Assembly: GCF_023276375.1 (NCBI RefSeq)
Contig: NZ_JALLPK010000001.1
Span: 62,001 to 126,000, forward strand
Source: Halocatena marina
GTDB taxonomy: Archaea > Halobacteriota > Halobacteria > Halobacteriales > Haloarculaceae
Reading direction: 5' to 3'
Length of the DNA stretch: 64,000 bases
Part shown: positions 8,979-17,662 of the stretch, piece after piece
How the letters are laid out: each line of letters starts with the position of its first letter
Position numbering within the stretch: position 1 is the first letter of the stretch
Made by a program: the position numbers and the translations under genes
The notes under the pieces: model-generated
What the model was told of the DNA's origin: nothing
The model's input: the letters and a program-made list of their open reading frames with translations, nothing else
Database searches by the model: none

Positions 8979-9119
8979 AGCTACGGTTAGGAGTCACTAT
9001 GTTGAGAAAAGCGTTGTCGACGAGAGAAGCATCATAACGTATATCATGATCGCTCGTTCTGTTTGTGTTATTCCTCGCTCAGTGAGGTTGTAGATGTAGA
9101 CCGCGGTGTGGATTGTGCG

Positions 9120-10130
9120 TTATCGCGTCGACAGTTCTCTATTTCGCGCCGCCCCCTGAATCAGCGTCTCTGCGATATTGCCACCATATTCTGACGTTCG
9201 TCGCACGCTGTCGAGGAGGAGACCAAGTAGATACCGATCGGGAATTTCGCTGTCGTACAGCCGTCGGTCGAGTTGGTCGAGGTCATCCCCCAAGTTATCG
9301 CGGTCATCGAGTGCTCGATAGGCCATCTCGATGTCCGTTCCGCCAAGAAGAACGCTCGATGCGTCTTTGACTGTGGCGCGCGCCTCGCGCGCAACGGCAC
9401 CGATCTCCTCCATGATCGACTGTGGTGGATCATCGAGTCGAGATGAGATGGTCGCTATCTTCTCTGCGTGATCTGCAACACGTTCGAGCTGTCGTGCAAT
9501 CGTATAGTAATCAGCAATCGTCGGACGGTCAATACCGAGTTGATCGATCTCCTGAAGGTCGGACAACGCCCGTTGATAGTGGCGACTCACCATACCGAAC
9601 AGTCGATCGACTTCGTCGTCACGCTCACAGACGCGGGCAGCGAGCTCTTCATCATCCTCAATCACGGCGGTCACGGCCCGTTCGTGCATCGCAAGCGTGA
9701 TGCGCTGAAGCTGGATCACCGTCTGGCGAATGGAGACATCGTTGGTGTTGAGCAAACTCTGGAGCGTGATCACATCATCTGATTCCGAGACGATTTCGAG
9801 ACCAACGAGACCGCTCGCTGCCATCGTGACTGCGTTGCGCTGTGACACCTCGAACCCACCAACCGCGGTGAGCGTGAACGAGTCAAAACCCGCAGCGTAG
9901 AACGCTCGGACGGTACGAGAGATATCGTCCTCGTCGAGATGATCGACGCTGACGCGAGACTCGCGCTTGCCGTTTTGCGTGGGACTCGGACGCACCAACA
10001 GCGAGCCGTCGCTGTGCGGGTAGAGATACATCCGTGCTCCCGATTCGAGACCATGCTCTTTTGCCCACTGTTTTGGCAGCGACACCGTAAACGTCGATCC
10101 ACCCGTCAGCTGAATTTTGCGTGTTTCCAT
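9120..10130 (-). CDS. phoU: PhoU-type phosphate regulator fused to AbrB-like DNA-binding domain
   Basis: A 336-residue last gene of the pst operon. The N-terminal 45 residues form a SpoVT/AbrB swapped-hairpin DNA-binding domain (METRKIQLTGGSTFTVSLPK). The rest has two PhoU three-helix repeats, with metal-site-like segments ERDDEVDRLFG and RQLERVADHAEKIA. PhoU proteins restrain Pst transport and phosphate signalling; the AbrB part suggests direct DNA binding instead of a histidine kinase partner. The start is the METRKIQ methionine ending at 10130; the open frame to 10376 overlaps pstB antigenically meaningless sequence and is not used. It begins 88 bases after the pstB stop. Confidence 0.88.
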   Translation of the reverse strand: METRKIQLTGGSTFTVSLPKQWAKEHGLESGARMYLYPHSDGSLLVRPSPTQNGKRESRVSVDHLDEDDISRTVRAFYAAGFDSFTLTAVGGFEVSQRNAVTMAASGLVGLEIVSESDDVITLQSLLNTNDVSIRQTVIQLQRITLAMHERAVTAVIEDDEELAARVCERDDEVDRLFGMVSRHYQRALSDLQEIDQLGIDRPTIADYYTIARQLERVADHAEKIATISSRLDDPPQSIMEEIGAVAREARATVKDASSVLLGGTDIEMAYRALDDRDNLGDDLDQLDRRLYDSEIPDRYLLGLLLDSVRRTSEYGGNIAETLIQGAARNRELSTR

Positions 10131-10218
10131 TATTGGGAGTTGTATTCTGCACGTCGGATCACAGAGGGATCGCCACTCTGGTGTCCGTGCTGCTTTTGAG
10201 TGTTGTTCTGTCTCACAG

Positions 10219-11088
10219 TTAGCCGAATTTACCGGTGATGTAGTCTTCGACACGCTGGCTTTCGGGATTCTCGAAGATCTTTTGGGTACTATCAAATTCG
10301 ACGAGCTCTCCCCCCGTGAGGAAGACGGCGGTCTTATCGGAGATGCGAGCGGCTTGCTGCATGTTGTGAGTGACAATCACCACAGTGTACTCTTCGGCTA
10401 AATTGTCGATTAGGTCCTCGATCTTCGAGGTCGCAACGGGATCGAGCGCACTCGCGGGCTCATCCATCAAGAGCACCTCGGGATCTGGGGCAATAGCGCG
10501 AGCAATACAGAGACGCTGTTGTTGTCCACCGGAAAGCTCGAGTCCGGATTCGTCCAATCGATCGGAGACTTCATCCCACAGCGCCGCACGTTTGAGTGAC
10601 TGCTCGACGATCTTATCGTAGTCGCCGTTTTTGTCCTGTATCTCCAAACCGTACGCGACATTGTCGTAGATGCTTTTCGGAAACGGATTTGGTTTCTGAA
10701 AGACCATCCCGACACGTCGGCGCAATGCGACGGGATCGATGTTGTCATCGTATACGTTCACTCCCTGAAGATGGAGCTGTCCTTCGATTCGGCAGGTATC
10801 GATGAGATCGTTCATTCGGTTAATACACCGAAGAAACGTCGATTTGCCACAACCGGATGGCCCGATCATCGCTGTGACACGATGTTTGGGAATCTCCATC
10901 GTGATGTCGTTGAGCGCCTGATCGTCGTCGTACCAAACGTTGATGTTCTCCGTCCGGATGATTGGTGTGGCTTGCATGGTTGCCCCTGCGTCATCGACAC
11001 CGTCTCTGACATCTGTCTCGATCAACCTCTCGTCGTTCGCGTCACCCGTATTCGATACGAGCTCTTGTTCTAATTCTTCGTTAGTCAT
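10219..11088 (-). CDS. pstB: Phosphate ABC transporter ATP-binding protein PstB
   Basis: A 289-residue ATPase that powers high-affinity phosphate import by PstSCAB. Walker A is GPSGCGKST, the Q-loop [12 protein letters not shown] is the PstB hallmark, the signature is [14 protein letters not shown] and Walker B is [14 protein letters not shown] 40-residue acidic N-terminal extension precedes the conserved start of the domain at [11 protein letters not shown]. It starts three bases after the pstA stop. The domain is complete and canonical. Confidence 0.97.
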   Translation of the reverse strand: MTNEELEQELVSNTGDANDERLIETDVRDGVDDAGATMQATPIIRTENINVWYDDDQALNDITMEIPKHRVTAMIGPSGCGKSTFLRCINRMNDLIDTCRIEGQLHLQGVNVYDDNIDPVALRRRVGMVFQKPNPFPKSIYDNVAYGLEIQDKNGDYDKIVEQSLKRAALWDEVSDRLDESGLELSGGQQQRLCIARAIAPDPEVLLMDEPASALDPVATSKIEDLIDNLAEEYTVVIVTHNMQQAARISDKTAVFLTGGELVEFDSTQKIFENPESQRVEDYITGKFG

Positions 11089-11091
11089 CTT

Positions 11092-12765
11092 TTAATTTTC
11101 TCTCTGGTATCTATTTCGAAGGAGAATTGCGATAGAATTCATCGCCAGAAGAACGGCGACGAGCACGACTACTCCGGCGGGAACAGCCTTTTGATAGAAC
11201 GGTTCACTGGCGAAATAGCTCGCCCACGCGTACACTTGGAGCGGCATTGCGCTCACCTTCGAGGATAGTTCGGTCGGGAGGCTGAACACGACGTTCGGTG
11301 CGCCGATCATGATCAACGGCGCGGTTTCACCAATGGCTCTCCCGAGTGCGAGGATCGTTCCCGTGAGGATGCCGGGAAACGCACGCGGCAGCACGACGTT
11401 CCGAACGGTTTGTCCGCGGGTTGCGCCCATTCCGTAGGATGCTTGGCGCATCTCGTTGGGAACCGACCGGATCGCTTCTCGCGCCGAAATGATGATGATC
11501 GGGAGAATCAGAAGCGATAGAGTCGCCCCACCGATCAGCACTGTCCCTGGTGGCTGGCCGAGATAGGTGACGAAGATACCGAGTCCAAGCAGTCCATAAA
11601 CGACTGATGGCACGCCTGCGAGATTAGAGATATTGACATCGATAATGCGGGTGAAACGGTTGTCGGGGGCGTACTCTTCGAGGTAGATGGCAGCACCGAC
11701 TCCGAGCGGGAACGAGAGCACGACGACGGTGACCATCAGCAGGATCGATCCGCCAATCGCCTGGTACAGTCCTGCGTCTTCTGCTGTGCCGCTGTGCGGG
11801 CTGGTGAGGAACTGCCAGTCGACCCACGATTGTGGTCCGGCAAAGCCCGCGAATTCGACGACGAACGCACCGAGCAGCACGCCACCGAAGATTACAGCCG
11901 TCAGCAAGAGTCCGATTCGATCCTGTGGGCGAGTGATTGCAGAACCGACGACGTACGCACCGATCGGGACGACCGCCACTGACGCTAACACCGTCGCTGG
12001 AAGCGGATCGATTCCGATCTGTGGACCGATGAATGCCGCCACGATGACCGCTCCAAGCGCAAGCCCTCCAGCAACCAGTTTCGTACGCTCCTCTCCAATC
12101 TGAACAGCGTATCGTTCGACGATTACAGCGACTGCAAGGCCAAGCGTCAGTGTGATCATCAGCCAGTCGGTGAAGACGAGCGGAAACTCCTGAACGAATG
12201 TAGCAATGCTCGGAATTACTTGTGAGATACCGAGTTCAGAGCCGACCGGACCGGGAAGACCGAACAGTGAGAAATAAAACAGGCCTGCCGTCATCCCGAG
12301 TCGAGTGAGGAATGGCACACGTCGGTCGAACCGTTCAATGCCGATGACGAGCGCAGTGGGGACAGCGATCGCAATACTGTAGGCAAACCACATCAGCGGT
12401 GGGACGATATCGATGAAAATCATCGCAAATCCGCTGGCGAACATGAGCGCAACAACAAACAGTCCGACGACGGTCGCACCGAACTTGAACGCGTCCACGT
12501 TCCGCCAGTAAAGATAGCTCCCGACGATTATCGTCGGGAGAACGAACGTCACAAAGAATGTAAGAAGCCAACCGGAATCGGCTGTCGTCGGTTGAATCGC
12601 GTCGTTTAGGACGTAGATGAGTAGAATTGTCAGTACAACGAGACCGAATAGCGTCGCGGCAAGTAGCACGTACCGGAAAATGGTACCGACCGTCCGACTG
12701 ACGTGACCGAACCCGTCTGCGTACCCGGAGTCGACGTCAGTGTCCGTGTTGGTGTCCATCGACAT
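11092..12765 (-). CDS. pstA: Phosphate ABC transporter permease PstA, enlarged
   Basis: A 557-residue inner-membrane permease, nearly twice the length of bacterial PstA (about 290-300). The C-terminal part from about residue 335 is the conserved permease (AIYLEEYAPDN, then the EAA-like loop SVPNEMRQASYGMGATRGQTV and GRAIGETAPLIMIGA). TM1 (about 30-55) and the WQFLTSPHSG linker (318-325) flank an insertion of about 250 residues containing some seven or eight additional hydrophobic segments (66-310). The insertion has no motif I recognise. It begins just after the pstC stop, so translation is coupled. A second ATG ending at 12759 is possible. Confidence 0.93.
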   Translation of the reverse strand: MSMDTNTDTDVDSGYADGFGHVSRTVGTIFRYVLLAATLFGLVVLTILLIYVLNDAIQPTTADSGWLLTFFVTFVLPTIIVGSYLYWRNVDAFKFGATVVGLFVVALMFASGFAMIFIDIVPPLMWFAYSIAIAVPTALVIGIERFDRRVPFLTRLGMTAGLFYFSLFGLPGPVGSELGISQVIPSIATFVQEFPLVFTDWLMITLTLGLAVAVIVERYAVQIGEERTKLVAGGLALGAVIVAAFIGPQIGIDPLPATVLASVAVVPIGAYVVGSAITRPQDRIGLLLTAVIFGGVLLGAFVVEFAGFAGPQSWVDWQFLTSPHSGTAEDAGLYQAIGGSILLMVTVVVLSFPLGVGAAIYLEEYAPDNRFTRIIDVNISNLAGVPSVVYGLLGLGIFVTYLGQPPGTVLIGGATLSLLILPIIIISAREAIRSVPNEMRQASYGMGATRGQTVRNVVLPRAFPGILTGTILALGRAIGETAPLIMIGAPNVVFSLPTELSSKVSAMPLQVYAWASYFASEPFYQKAVPAGVVVLVAVLLAMNSIAILLRNRYQREN

Positions 12766-12766
12766 C

Positions 12767-13726
12767 TCAGTACTCCTCCCTGTAGTGTCGTGCGATGAGA
12801 TCGCTGACGATGTTCATTGTGAGTGTAATGACAAACAACGTGAGACCGATTGCGAAGAGACTCCGATACGCCAAACCACCACCAGTCGTATCTCCCGTCA
12901 GTAAGCTCACCATTGCGGCTGTCATCGGTAGCGCTCCTTCGAGATAAGACGCCGGATCAAGCGGATTGAGATAGTTCGCCTGCGCGCCCGCGGCGATGGT
13001 CACGGCCATCGTCTCGCCGATCGCACGAGAGAGTGCAAGAATAAAGGATGAGAAGATTCCAGAGAGTGCGGCTGGTACGACGATTCCCGTCGAGACGTCG
13101 AATTTCGTCGCGCCCATTCCGTAGCCAGCCTGCCGGAGTTCGTCAGGAACCGCCGACATCGCATCCTCACTGATCGAAGCGACCATCGGGATGATCATGA
13201 TACCGACAACGATGCTTGCTGATAGCAGATTGAACGTACCGATGTCGGGGAAGACGATCTCTAGTGCGGGTGTGATGTAGATGACCGCAAAGAATCCGTA
13301 GACGACCGTCGGAATGCCAGCGAGAACCTCAAGAGCAGGTTTCAGTACTGCCCGCAACTGCGGGCGTGCGTATTCACTCAAGTAGATTGCTGTCGCCACA
13401 CCGAGTGGCATTGCGATGGCTGCCGAGCCGATCGTTATCATCAGCGTTGCCGAGACGAGGGTAAGCACGCCGAACTGTTCGTTGTTAATTATCCATTCCT
13501 TTCCTGTGAGAAAATCGACAATTGAGGCGGTCGGTCCTTCGACGCCCAGTAGTGGGGCCGTTAGTTCGAAAAACTTCGCCGCCTCGGTAACGAGGAGGAC
13601 GATAATACTGAGCGTCGTCAGAATCGACAGTGATGCACAGAGAAAGAAAAACGACCGCATTAGGAGCTCAGAAGCGGAATTTTCCGTGTTCCTCGTCAGA
13701 TCTGTCTGTATATCGCTTCCATTCAT
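12767..13726 (-). CDS. pstC: Phosphate ABC transporter permease PstC
   Basis: A 319-residue permease with six predicted membrane segments. It pairs with PstA to form the phosphate channel. The conserved coupling loop is visible (AVPDELRQAGYGMGATKFD), followed by SRAIGETMAVTIAAG; the ATAIYLSEYARPQLRAVLKP block is also typical. Length is normal for the family. It follows pstS after 62 bases and abuts pstA, consistent with a single pstSCAB-phoU transcript induced by phosphate limitation. Confidence 0.95.
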   Translation of the reverse strand: MNGSDIQTDLTRNTENSASELLMRSFFFLCASLSILTTLSIIVLLVTEAAKFFELTAPLLGVEGPTASIVDFLTGKEWIINNEQFGVLTLVSATLMITIGSAAIAMPLGVATAIYLSEYARPQLRAVLKPALEVLAGIPTVVYGFFAVIYITPALEIVFPDIGTFNLLSASIVVGIMIIPMVASISEDAMSAVPDELRQAGYGMGATKFDVSTGIVVPAALSGIFSSFILALSRAIGETMAVTIAAGAQANYLNPLDPASYLEGALPMTAAMVSLLTGDTTGGGLAYRSLFAIGLTLFVITLTMNIVSDLIARHYREEY

Positions 13727-13788
13727 GTCAAATCACGGTCGTTCCGCTTGGTTTTGAAATAACTAACCATTCTACGTTTCCGACTGGC

Positions 13789-14871
13789 TCAACCCTGTTT
13801 GGCTTCGCTGATGGCTGATTCGAGCTTTTTCATCTGCTCTTCCTGCTGGCTGCTGTCGAGGGGAACGTATCCAACCTCGTCGGCAACGATCTTCTTGTTA
13901 GTCGCGTTCTCGATCCAGAACTTAGCGAATTCGGCGACGTGCTCCTCCGCCAGCGACTCCTTCGATGGGTAGGTGAACAGCGGACGGGAAAGTGGCGTGT
14001 ACTTGCCGGATTTTGCTGTTTCAAGTGACGGATCGACACAGCCGTTGCCGTCGTCGATACCCAGTGCTTTCACCGCGTCTTTGTTCTCGCTGTAGTACGC
14101 GAATCCGAGGTACCCAATTGCGTTCTTCGAGCCTTTCACGCCCTGGATGATCTGGCGGTCTTGCTCGGTCGCTGAGTAGTCCTGACGGTGACCGGGACCT
14201 TCTTCGCCGAGAATTGCCTCGATGAAGTAGTCGTACGTACCTGATGCGTCGGTTGGGCCGTACAGTTCGAGGTCTTCATCAGGCCAATCGGAGTTGATAT
14301 CCTTCCAGGTCTTTGGCTTGGTTTCGGCCGACCAGATCTTTTTGAGCTGCTCGACAGTGAGGCAGTCGACCCAATTGGCTTCTTTGTTAACGACGACAGT
14401 CAGCGCGTCCGTTGCAACGTTTAGCTCAACTGGATTGACGTTGTTGCCTTGGCAGTTCGACGTCTCTTCTTCCTTGATCGGTCGAGAAGCGTTGTTGAAA
14501 TCGGTCCGTCCTGGACAAAAGTGATTCTCGAAGCCACCACCGGATCCAGTTGACTGGATGTTGATCTTGACCTGCGAGTGCTCCTTTTTGAACCGCTCGC
14601 CCATCGCAGTCGCGAGTGGGAATACGGTCGAACTTCCAGCGATGTCGATCGTACCCGACAGCTGGCCGCTACTTCCGCCTTCAGTGGTGCTTTCTCCACT
14701 ACCGCTATCCATGTCGTCGGTGGAGTCTCCGCTGCCTTTTGTTTCAGTGCTATTACTACCGCTGTTATCATTATTAAGACAGCCTGCAACGAGAACAGTT
14801 CCGGCAGCTCCGGATGCAAGTAGAAACTCTCTTCTCGATGGGGTGTCGTGGATGTCAGGTACGCCTGTCAT
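13789..14871 (-). CDS. pstS: Phosphate-binding lipoprotein PstS
   Basis: A 360-residue substrate-binding protein. The N-terminus has a twin-arginine signal with lipobox (SRREFLLASGAAGTVLVAGC), so it is exported folded and lipid-anchored on the outer face of the membrane. A Ser/Gly/Asp-rich linker (to about residue 73) leads to the PBP domain, whose phosphate-contacting segments are GSSTVFP, STGSGGGFENF-like (STGSGGGFENH) and GPTDASGTYDYF. First gene of the pst operon. The ATG ending at 14871 is used; a TTG one codon upstream is unnecessary. Confidence 0.95.
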   Translation of the reverse strand: MTGVPDIHDTPSRREFLLASGAAGTVLVAGCLNNDNSGSNSTETKGSGDSTDDMDSGSGESTTEGGSSGQLSGTIDIAGSSTVFPLATAMGERFKKEHSQVKINIQSTGSGGGFENHFCPGRTDFNNASRPIKEEETSNCQGNNVNPVELNVATDALTVVVNKEANWVDCLTVEQLKKIWSAETKPKTWKDINSDWPDEDLELYGPTDASGTYDYFIEAILGEEGPGHRQDYSATEQDRQIIQGVKGSKNAIGYLGFAYYSENKDAVKALGIDDGNGCVDPSLETAKSGKYTPLSRPLFTYPSKESLAEEHVAEFAKFWIENATNKKIVADEVGYVPLDSSQQEEQMKKLESAISEAKQG

Positions 14872-14903
14872 CAATTATGATCATTACAACGATGGTAAAG
14901 TAG

Positions 14904-14925
14904 CTATATATGTCTGATATGTCTA
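14904..14925 (-). promoter_or_regulatory. Likely pst operon promoter: TATA box plus tandem 9-mer
   Basis: On the minus strand a TATATA-like box (14904-14912) lies about 33-41 bases upstream of the pstS ATG, as expected for a short-leader haloarchaeal promoter. Just upstream of and touching it is a direct repeat of AGACATAT with 9-base spacing (14908-14925). This is a candidate site for a phosphate-responsive regulator; no binding protein is known from the sequence alone. Confidence 0.45.
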
Positions 14926-14929
14926 TCAA

Positions 14930-15421
14930 TATTTAGCTACGTACAGATAATTTCGATGGAGAGTACAATGTATTAGTACATACTACATATAGAGCGTATG
15001 TACGGCTCAGTAGCGGTATGGATTGAACTATCTGTGGCTTGCGCGAAAATCGAGCGTGTGACTGTCTAACGAAATAGATGTCGTTGGGTATCTTCTTGGG
15101 TTCGTATGGTGAATCACAGCCTCGAACAGGTCCAGTGGTCCGTCATCGAATACATTCTCTGGGCGCTTCTTTCAGTGTGCTCCCTCAGAGCACTTGTTGG
15201 TCGTCAGCACAGATTTCAGAGCCACTTCCATATGGAGCCATCAGCGTAACCAAACAAGATCAGTCAGTAATCAGTAGTCAGTAGTGAAGCACACTGTAGG
15301 GTGCTGTGTCTGTATTGTGATCTATTCCTATATAATGTGATTGAGAATCAGTCAGACAGAGACTATCAGCCGTTGAACCAGAGTGGCTCGGGTGTCTCCA
15401 TTCGTCCCTACTTGTCTCACC
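14930..15421. other. Intergenic region between tatC and pstS, no gene seen
   Basis: About 490 bases, AT-richer than its surroundings. Open frames here (for example 15078-15284 plus) lack the acidic composition of real genes in the window and match nothing I know. A short tandem of 7-mers CAGTAAT, CAGTAGT, CAGTAGT lies at 15265-15285. The stretch near 14940-15000 is rich in TA steps and may hold further promoter or regulator sites for the pst operon. Confidence 0.5.
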
Positions 15422-17662
15422 CTATCCTCTATCGGTCCATTTGAGCAGTAGTAGCGTTGCTTCGAAGAGGACCACCATCGAGCCGGCAACGATGATCGGG
15501 GCCATTCCGGTCGGGTCGGGGTTGGTGACGAAGGCAAGGCCAAGGAAGCCACCCCAGAAGTACAGTCGGCGGTCGGTGAGCCATTCTCTGCTTGTGACAC
15601 CCATCATAACGCCGAGCATAATGAACAGCGGTATTTGGAAGATGAGCGCGAAAAAGCCCATCAGGAGGAGCATCAATCCGAAGGTGTCTGATAGTCCGAA
15701 TGCGATTTCGGCGGCTCCCTGTGAATAGCCGAGGAAATAGATGAAGATGAGTGGGAGGACGACCAGAAAGGCGAACGCGACACCGAGTCCTGCGAGTATG
15801 AGGCTCGTCGGAATTGCTGCAATGTAGTAGCGTCGCTCTCGTGGGTAAAGCCCTGGCCGCATGAACAGATACGTTTCATAGACAAACACTGGGAGCGCGA
15901 TAACGAATCCAGCGAGCGTTGCGACCTTCAAGCGCGCAAGCACGAGCGCGAGCGGACGATACACTCGTGGACGAACGACGCCTGCACTTGCTGTATCGAG
16001 AATCGAATACCAGATGAAGTTGATGAGCCGATCGGCAAACGGGAAGGCAATGGCACTCACAATAGCCATCACCACGACGACGACCAGCACCCGACGGACC
16101 ATCTCTTCGATGTGGTCGCTGAGGGGCATTTCTTGATCCTCAGTCGGCCCGCTCGGGACGAGTGCATCGTCATTACTCGTCGGTTTTGGCACGTCAGTTT
16201 CGGTCTTCTTCGGCGTGAGTGTGCCCCCGTCGGATTTTGTCGGGGTGTGTGCCTCATTCGATCTATACGATCCTCCCGCTCCCGAAGCTGAGGTCGCCGA
16301 TTTGTCGGAGTTCGAATGATCAGTTGAAGCTCCCGCGGTCGTCGGCGCTGGATCGGGTGCAGGTTCAGGCTCGGACTGAGAGCTCTCCTGTTTGTTGGTG
16401 TCCGTCTTCGAATCAGACGACGGATCTTGTTTCCATGGAACGTCGGATCCAGGTCCCCATTGAGTCTCGTTTTTCGAACTCTGCTTACTCGAAGACGGTT
16501 CGTTCGTTGTCTTCGAACTGCTCGATCCAGTGGACCGATTTCGTCGACTGGACGGTTTGTTAGAGCTACTTGATCCAGTGGATCGATTTTTGTGACTGGA
16601 CGGTTTGTTAGAGCTACTTGATCCAGTGGATCGATTTTTGTGACTGGACGGTTTGTTAGAGCTGCTCGATCCAGTGGACCGATTTTTGTGACTGGATGGT
16701 TTGTTAGAGCTGCTCGATCCAGTGGACCGATTTTTGTGACTGGATGGTTTGTTAGAGCTGCTCGATCCAGTGGACCGATTTTTGTGACTGGATGGTTTGT
16801 TAGAGCCACTTGATCCAGTGGACCGATTTCGTCGACTGGACGGTTTATTTGAGCTGCTCGATCCAGTGGACCGATTTTTGTGACTGGATGGTTTGTTAGA
16901 GCCACTTGATCCAGTGGACCGATTTCGTCGACTGGACGGTTTATTTGAGCTACTCGTTCCAGTGGATCGATTTTTGTGACTGGATGGTTTGTTAGAGCCA
17001 CTTGATCCAGTGGACCGATTTCGTCGACTGGACGGTTTATTTGAGCTACTCGTTCCAGTGGATCGGTCACGCCGACTGGACGGTTTATTTGAGCTACTTG
17101 ATCCAGTGGATCGATTTTTGTGACTGGACGGTTTATCGGAGCTGCTCGATCCAGTGGATCGGTCACGCCGACTGGATGGTTTGTTAGAGCTACTTGATCC
17201 AGTGGATCGGTCACGCCGACTGGATGGTTTGTTAGAGCTGCTCGATCCAGTGGACCGATTTCGTCGACTGGACGGTTTATCGGAGCTGCTCGATCCGGTC
17301 GATCGGTCACGACGACTAGATGGTTTGTTTGAACCAGTTGAGTCAGCAGTGCTTTCTCTGGAAGTGCCCGAATTTGGAGTATGTCCCCGTTTGCTTGAGC
17401 GGTTGCGGTCGGTCCGTCTGTTTGTCCCTTGGGTGCTTCGATTCTTCGGATCTGGATTGCCACGGGGACCGCCGCTCACACCATTTTCTTCATCCTCTTC
17501 GGAAAAGACGAAATCTTCCTCGGACTCATCGGGGAAAACGAAATCACCATCTTCGGAATCTTCTTCGTCAGATGGGGTCTGCCACGACTCATCCGAGTCC
17601 GGTGGCTGACCATACGGCCTGCGTCCGTCGTCTTCACCCATTACGGTACTCTCATATCCCAT
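15422..17662 (-). CDS. tatC: Twin-arginine translocase TatC with giant repeat-bearing N-terminal tail
   Basis: A 746-residue protein. The C-terminal 235 residues (from Met512, MPLSDHIEEMVRRVL) form a normal six-helix TatC, the membrane receptor for twin-arginine signal peptides. The family motifs are recognisable (PVFVYETYLFMRPGLYPRERR, FLGYSQG, MMGVTSREWL, FVTNPDPTG). It resembles haloarchaeal TatCo. Upstream is an unusually long hydrophilic tail: acidic segment 25-62, basic segment 70-107, 17 tandem 16-residue repeats 108-379, then a Ser/Pro/Thr-rich acidic linker to 511. TatC N-termini face the cytoplasm, so the tail should be intracellular. The second haloarchaeal tatC gene is not adjacent. 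A start at Met8 (ending 17641) is possible. Confidence 0.9.
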   Translation of the reverse strand: MGYESTVMGEDDGRRPYGQPPDSDESWQTPSDEEDSEDGDFVFPDESEEDFVFSEEDEENGVSGGPRGNPDPKNRSTQGTNRRTDRNRSSKRGHTPNSGTSRESTADSTGSNKPSSRRDRSTGSSSSDKPSSRRNRSTGSSSSNKPSSRRDRSTGSSSSNKPSSRRDRSTGSSSSDKPSSHKNRSTGSSSSNKPSSRRDRSTGTSSSNKPSSRRNRSTGSSGSNKPSSHKNRSTGTSSSNKPSSRRNRSTGSSGSNKPSSHKNRSTGSSSSNKPSSRRNRSTGSSGSNKPSSHKNRSTGSSSSNKPSSHKNRSTGSSSSNKPSSHKNRSTGSSSSNKPSSHKNRSTGSSSSNKPSSHKNRSTGSSSSNKPSSRRNRSTGSSSSKTTNEPSSSKQSSKNETQWGPGSDVPWKQDPSSDSKTDTNKQESSQSEPEPAPDPAPTTAGASTDHSNSDKSATSASGAGGSYRSNEAHTPTKSDGGTLTPKKTETDVPKPTSNDDALVPSGPTEDQEMPLSDHIEEMVRRVLVVVVVMAIVSAIAFPFADRLINFIWYSILDTASAGVVRPRVYRPLALVLARLKVATLAGFVIALPVFVYETYLFMRPGLYPRERRYYIAAIPTSLILAGLGVAFAFLVVLPLIFIYFLGYSQGAAEIAFGLSDTFGLMLLLMGFFALIFQIPLFIMLGVMMGVTSREWLTDRRLYFWGGFLGLAFVTNPDPTGMAPIIVAGSMVVLFEATLLLLKWTDRG
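16526..17341 (-). repeat. 17-unit, 48-bp in-frame tandem repeat in tatC
   Basis: Seventeen consecutive 48-bp units encode the 16-residue consensus SSSSNKPSSRRNRSTG. Variation is concentrated at residues 10-12 (RRD, RRN or HKN) and in the leading serines (SSSS, SSGS, TSSS). The units nearest the TatC domain (low coordinates, 16560-16800) are almost identical, suggesting recent duplication there, while the N-terminal ones are more diverged. Because 48 is a multiple of 3, every reading frame stays open, which explains long spurious frames on both strands. Confidence 0.97.

Noticed and set aside
10131..10376. 82-residue extension of phoU into pstB
   Set aside because: Ser/Lys-rich, no homology, overlaps the end of pstB; the AbrB-like fold starts at METRKIQ.
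15078..15284. 68-residue frame between tatC and pstS
   Set aside because: Non-acidic, Ser/Gln-rich with no partner or family; likely chance.
16069..17463. 464-residue open frame in another minus-strand frame across the tatC repeats, and plus-strand frames such as 17154-17609
   Set aside because: The 48-bp repeat unit is divisible by three, so all frames stay open in the array. Only the frame ending in the TatC domain has a recognisable product.
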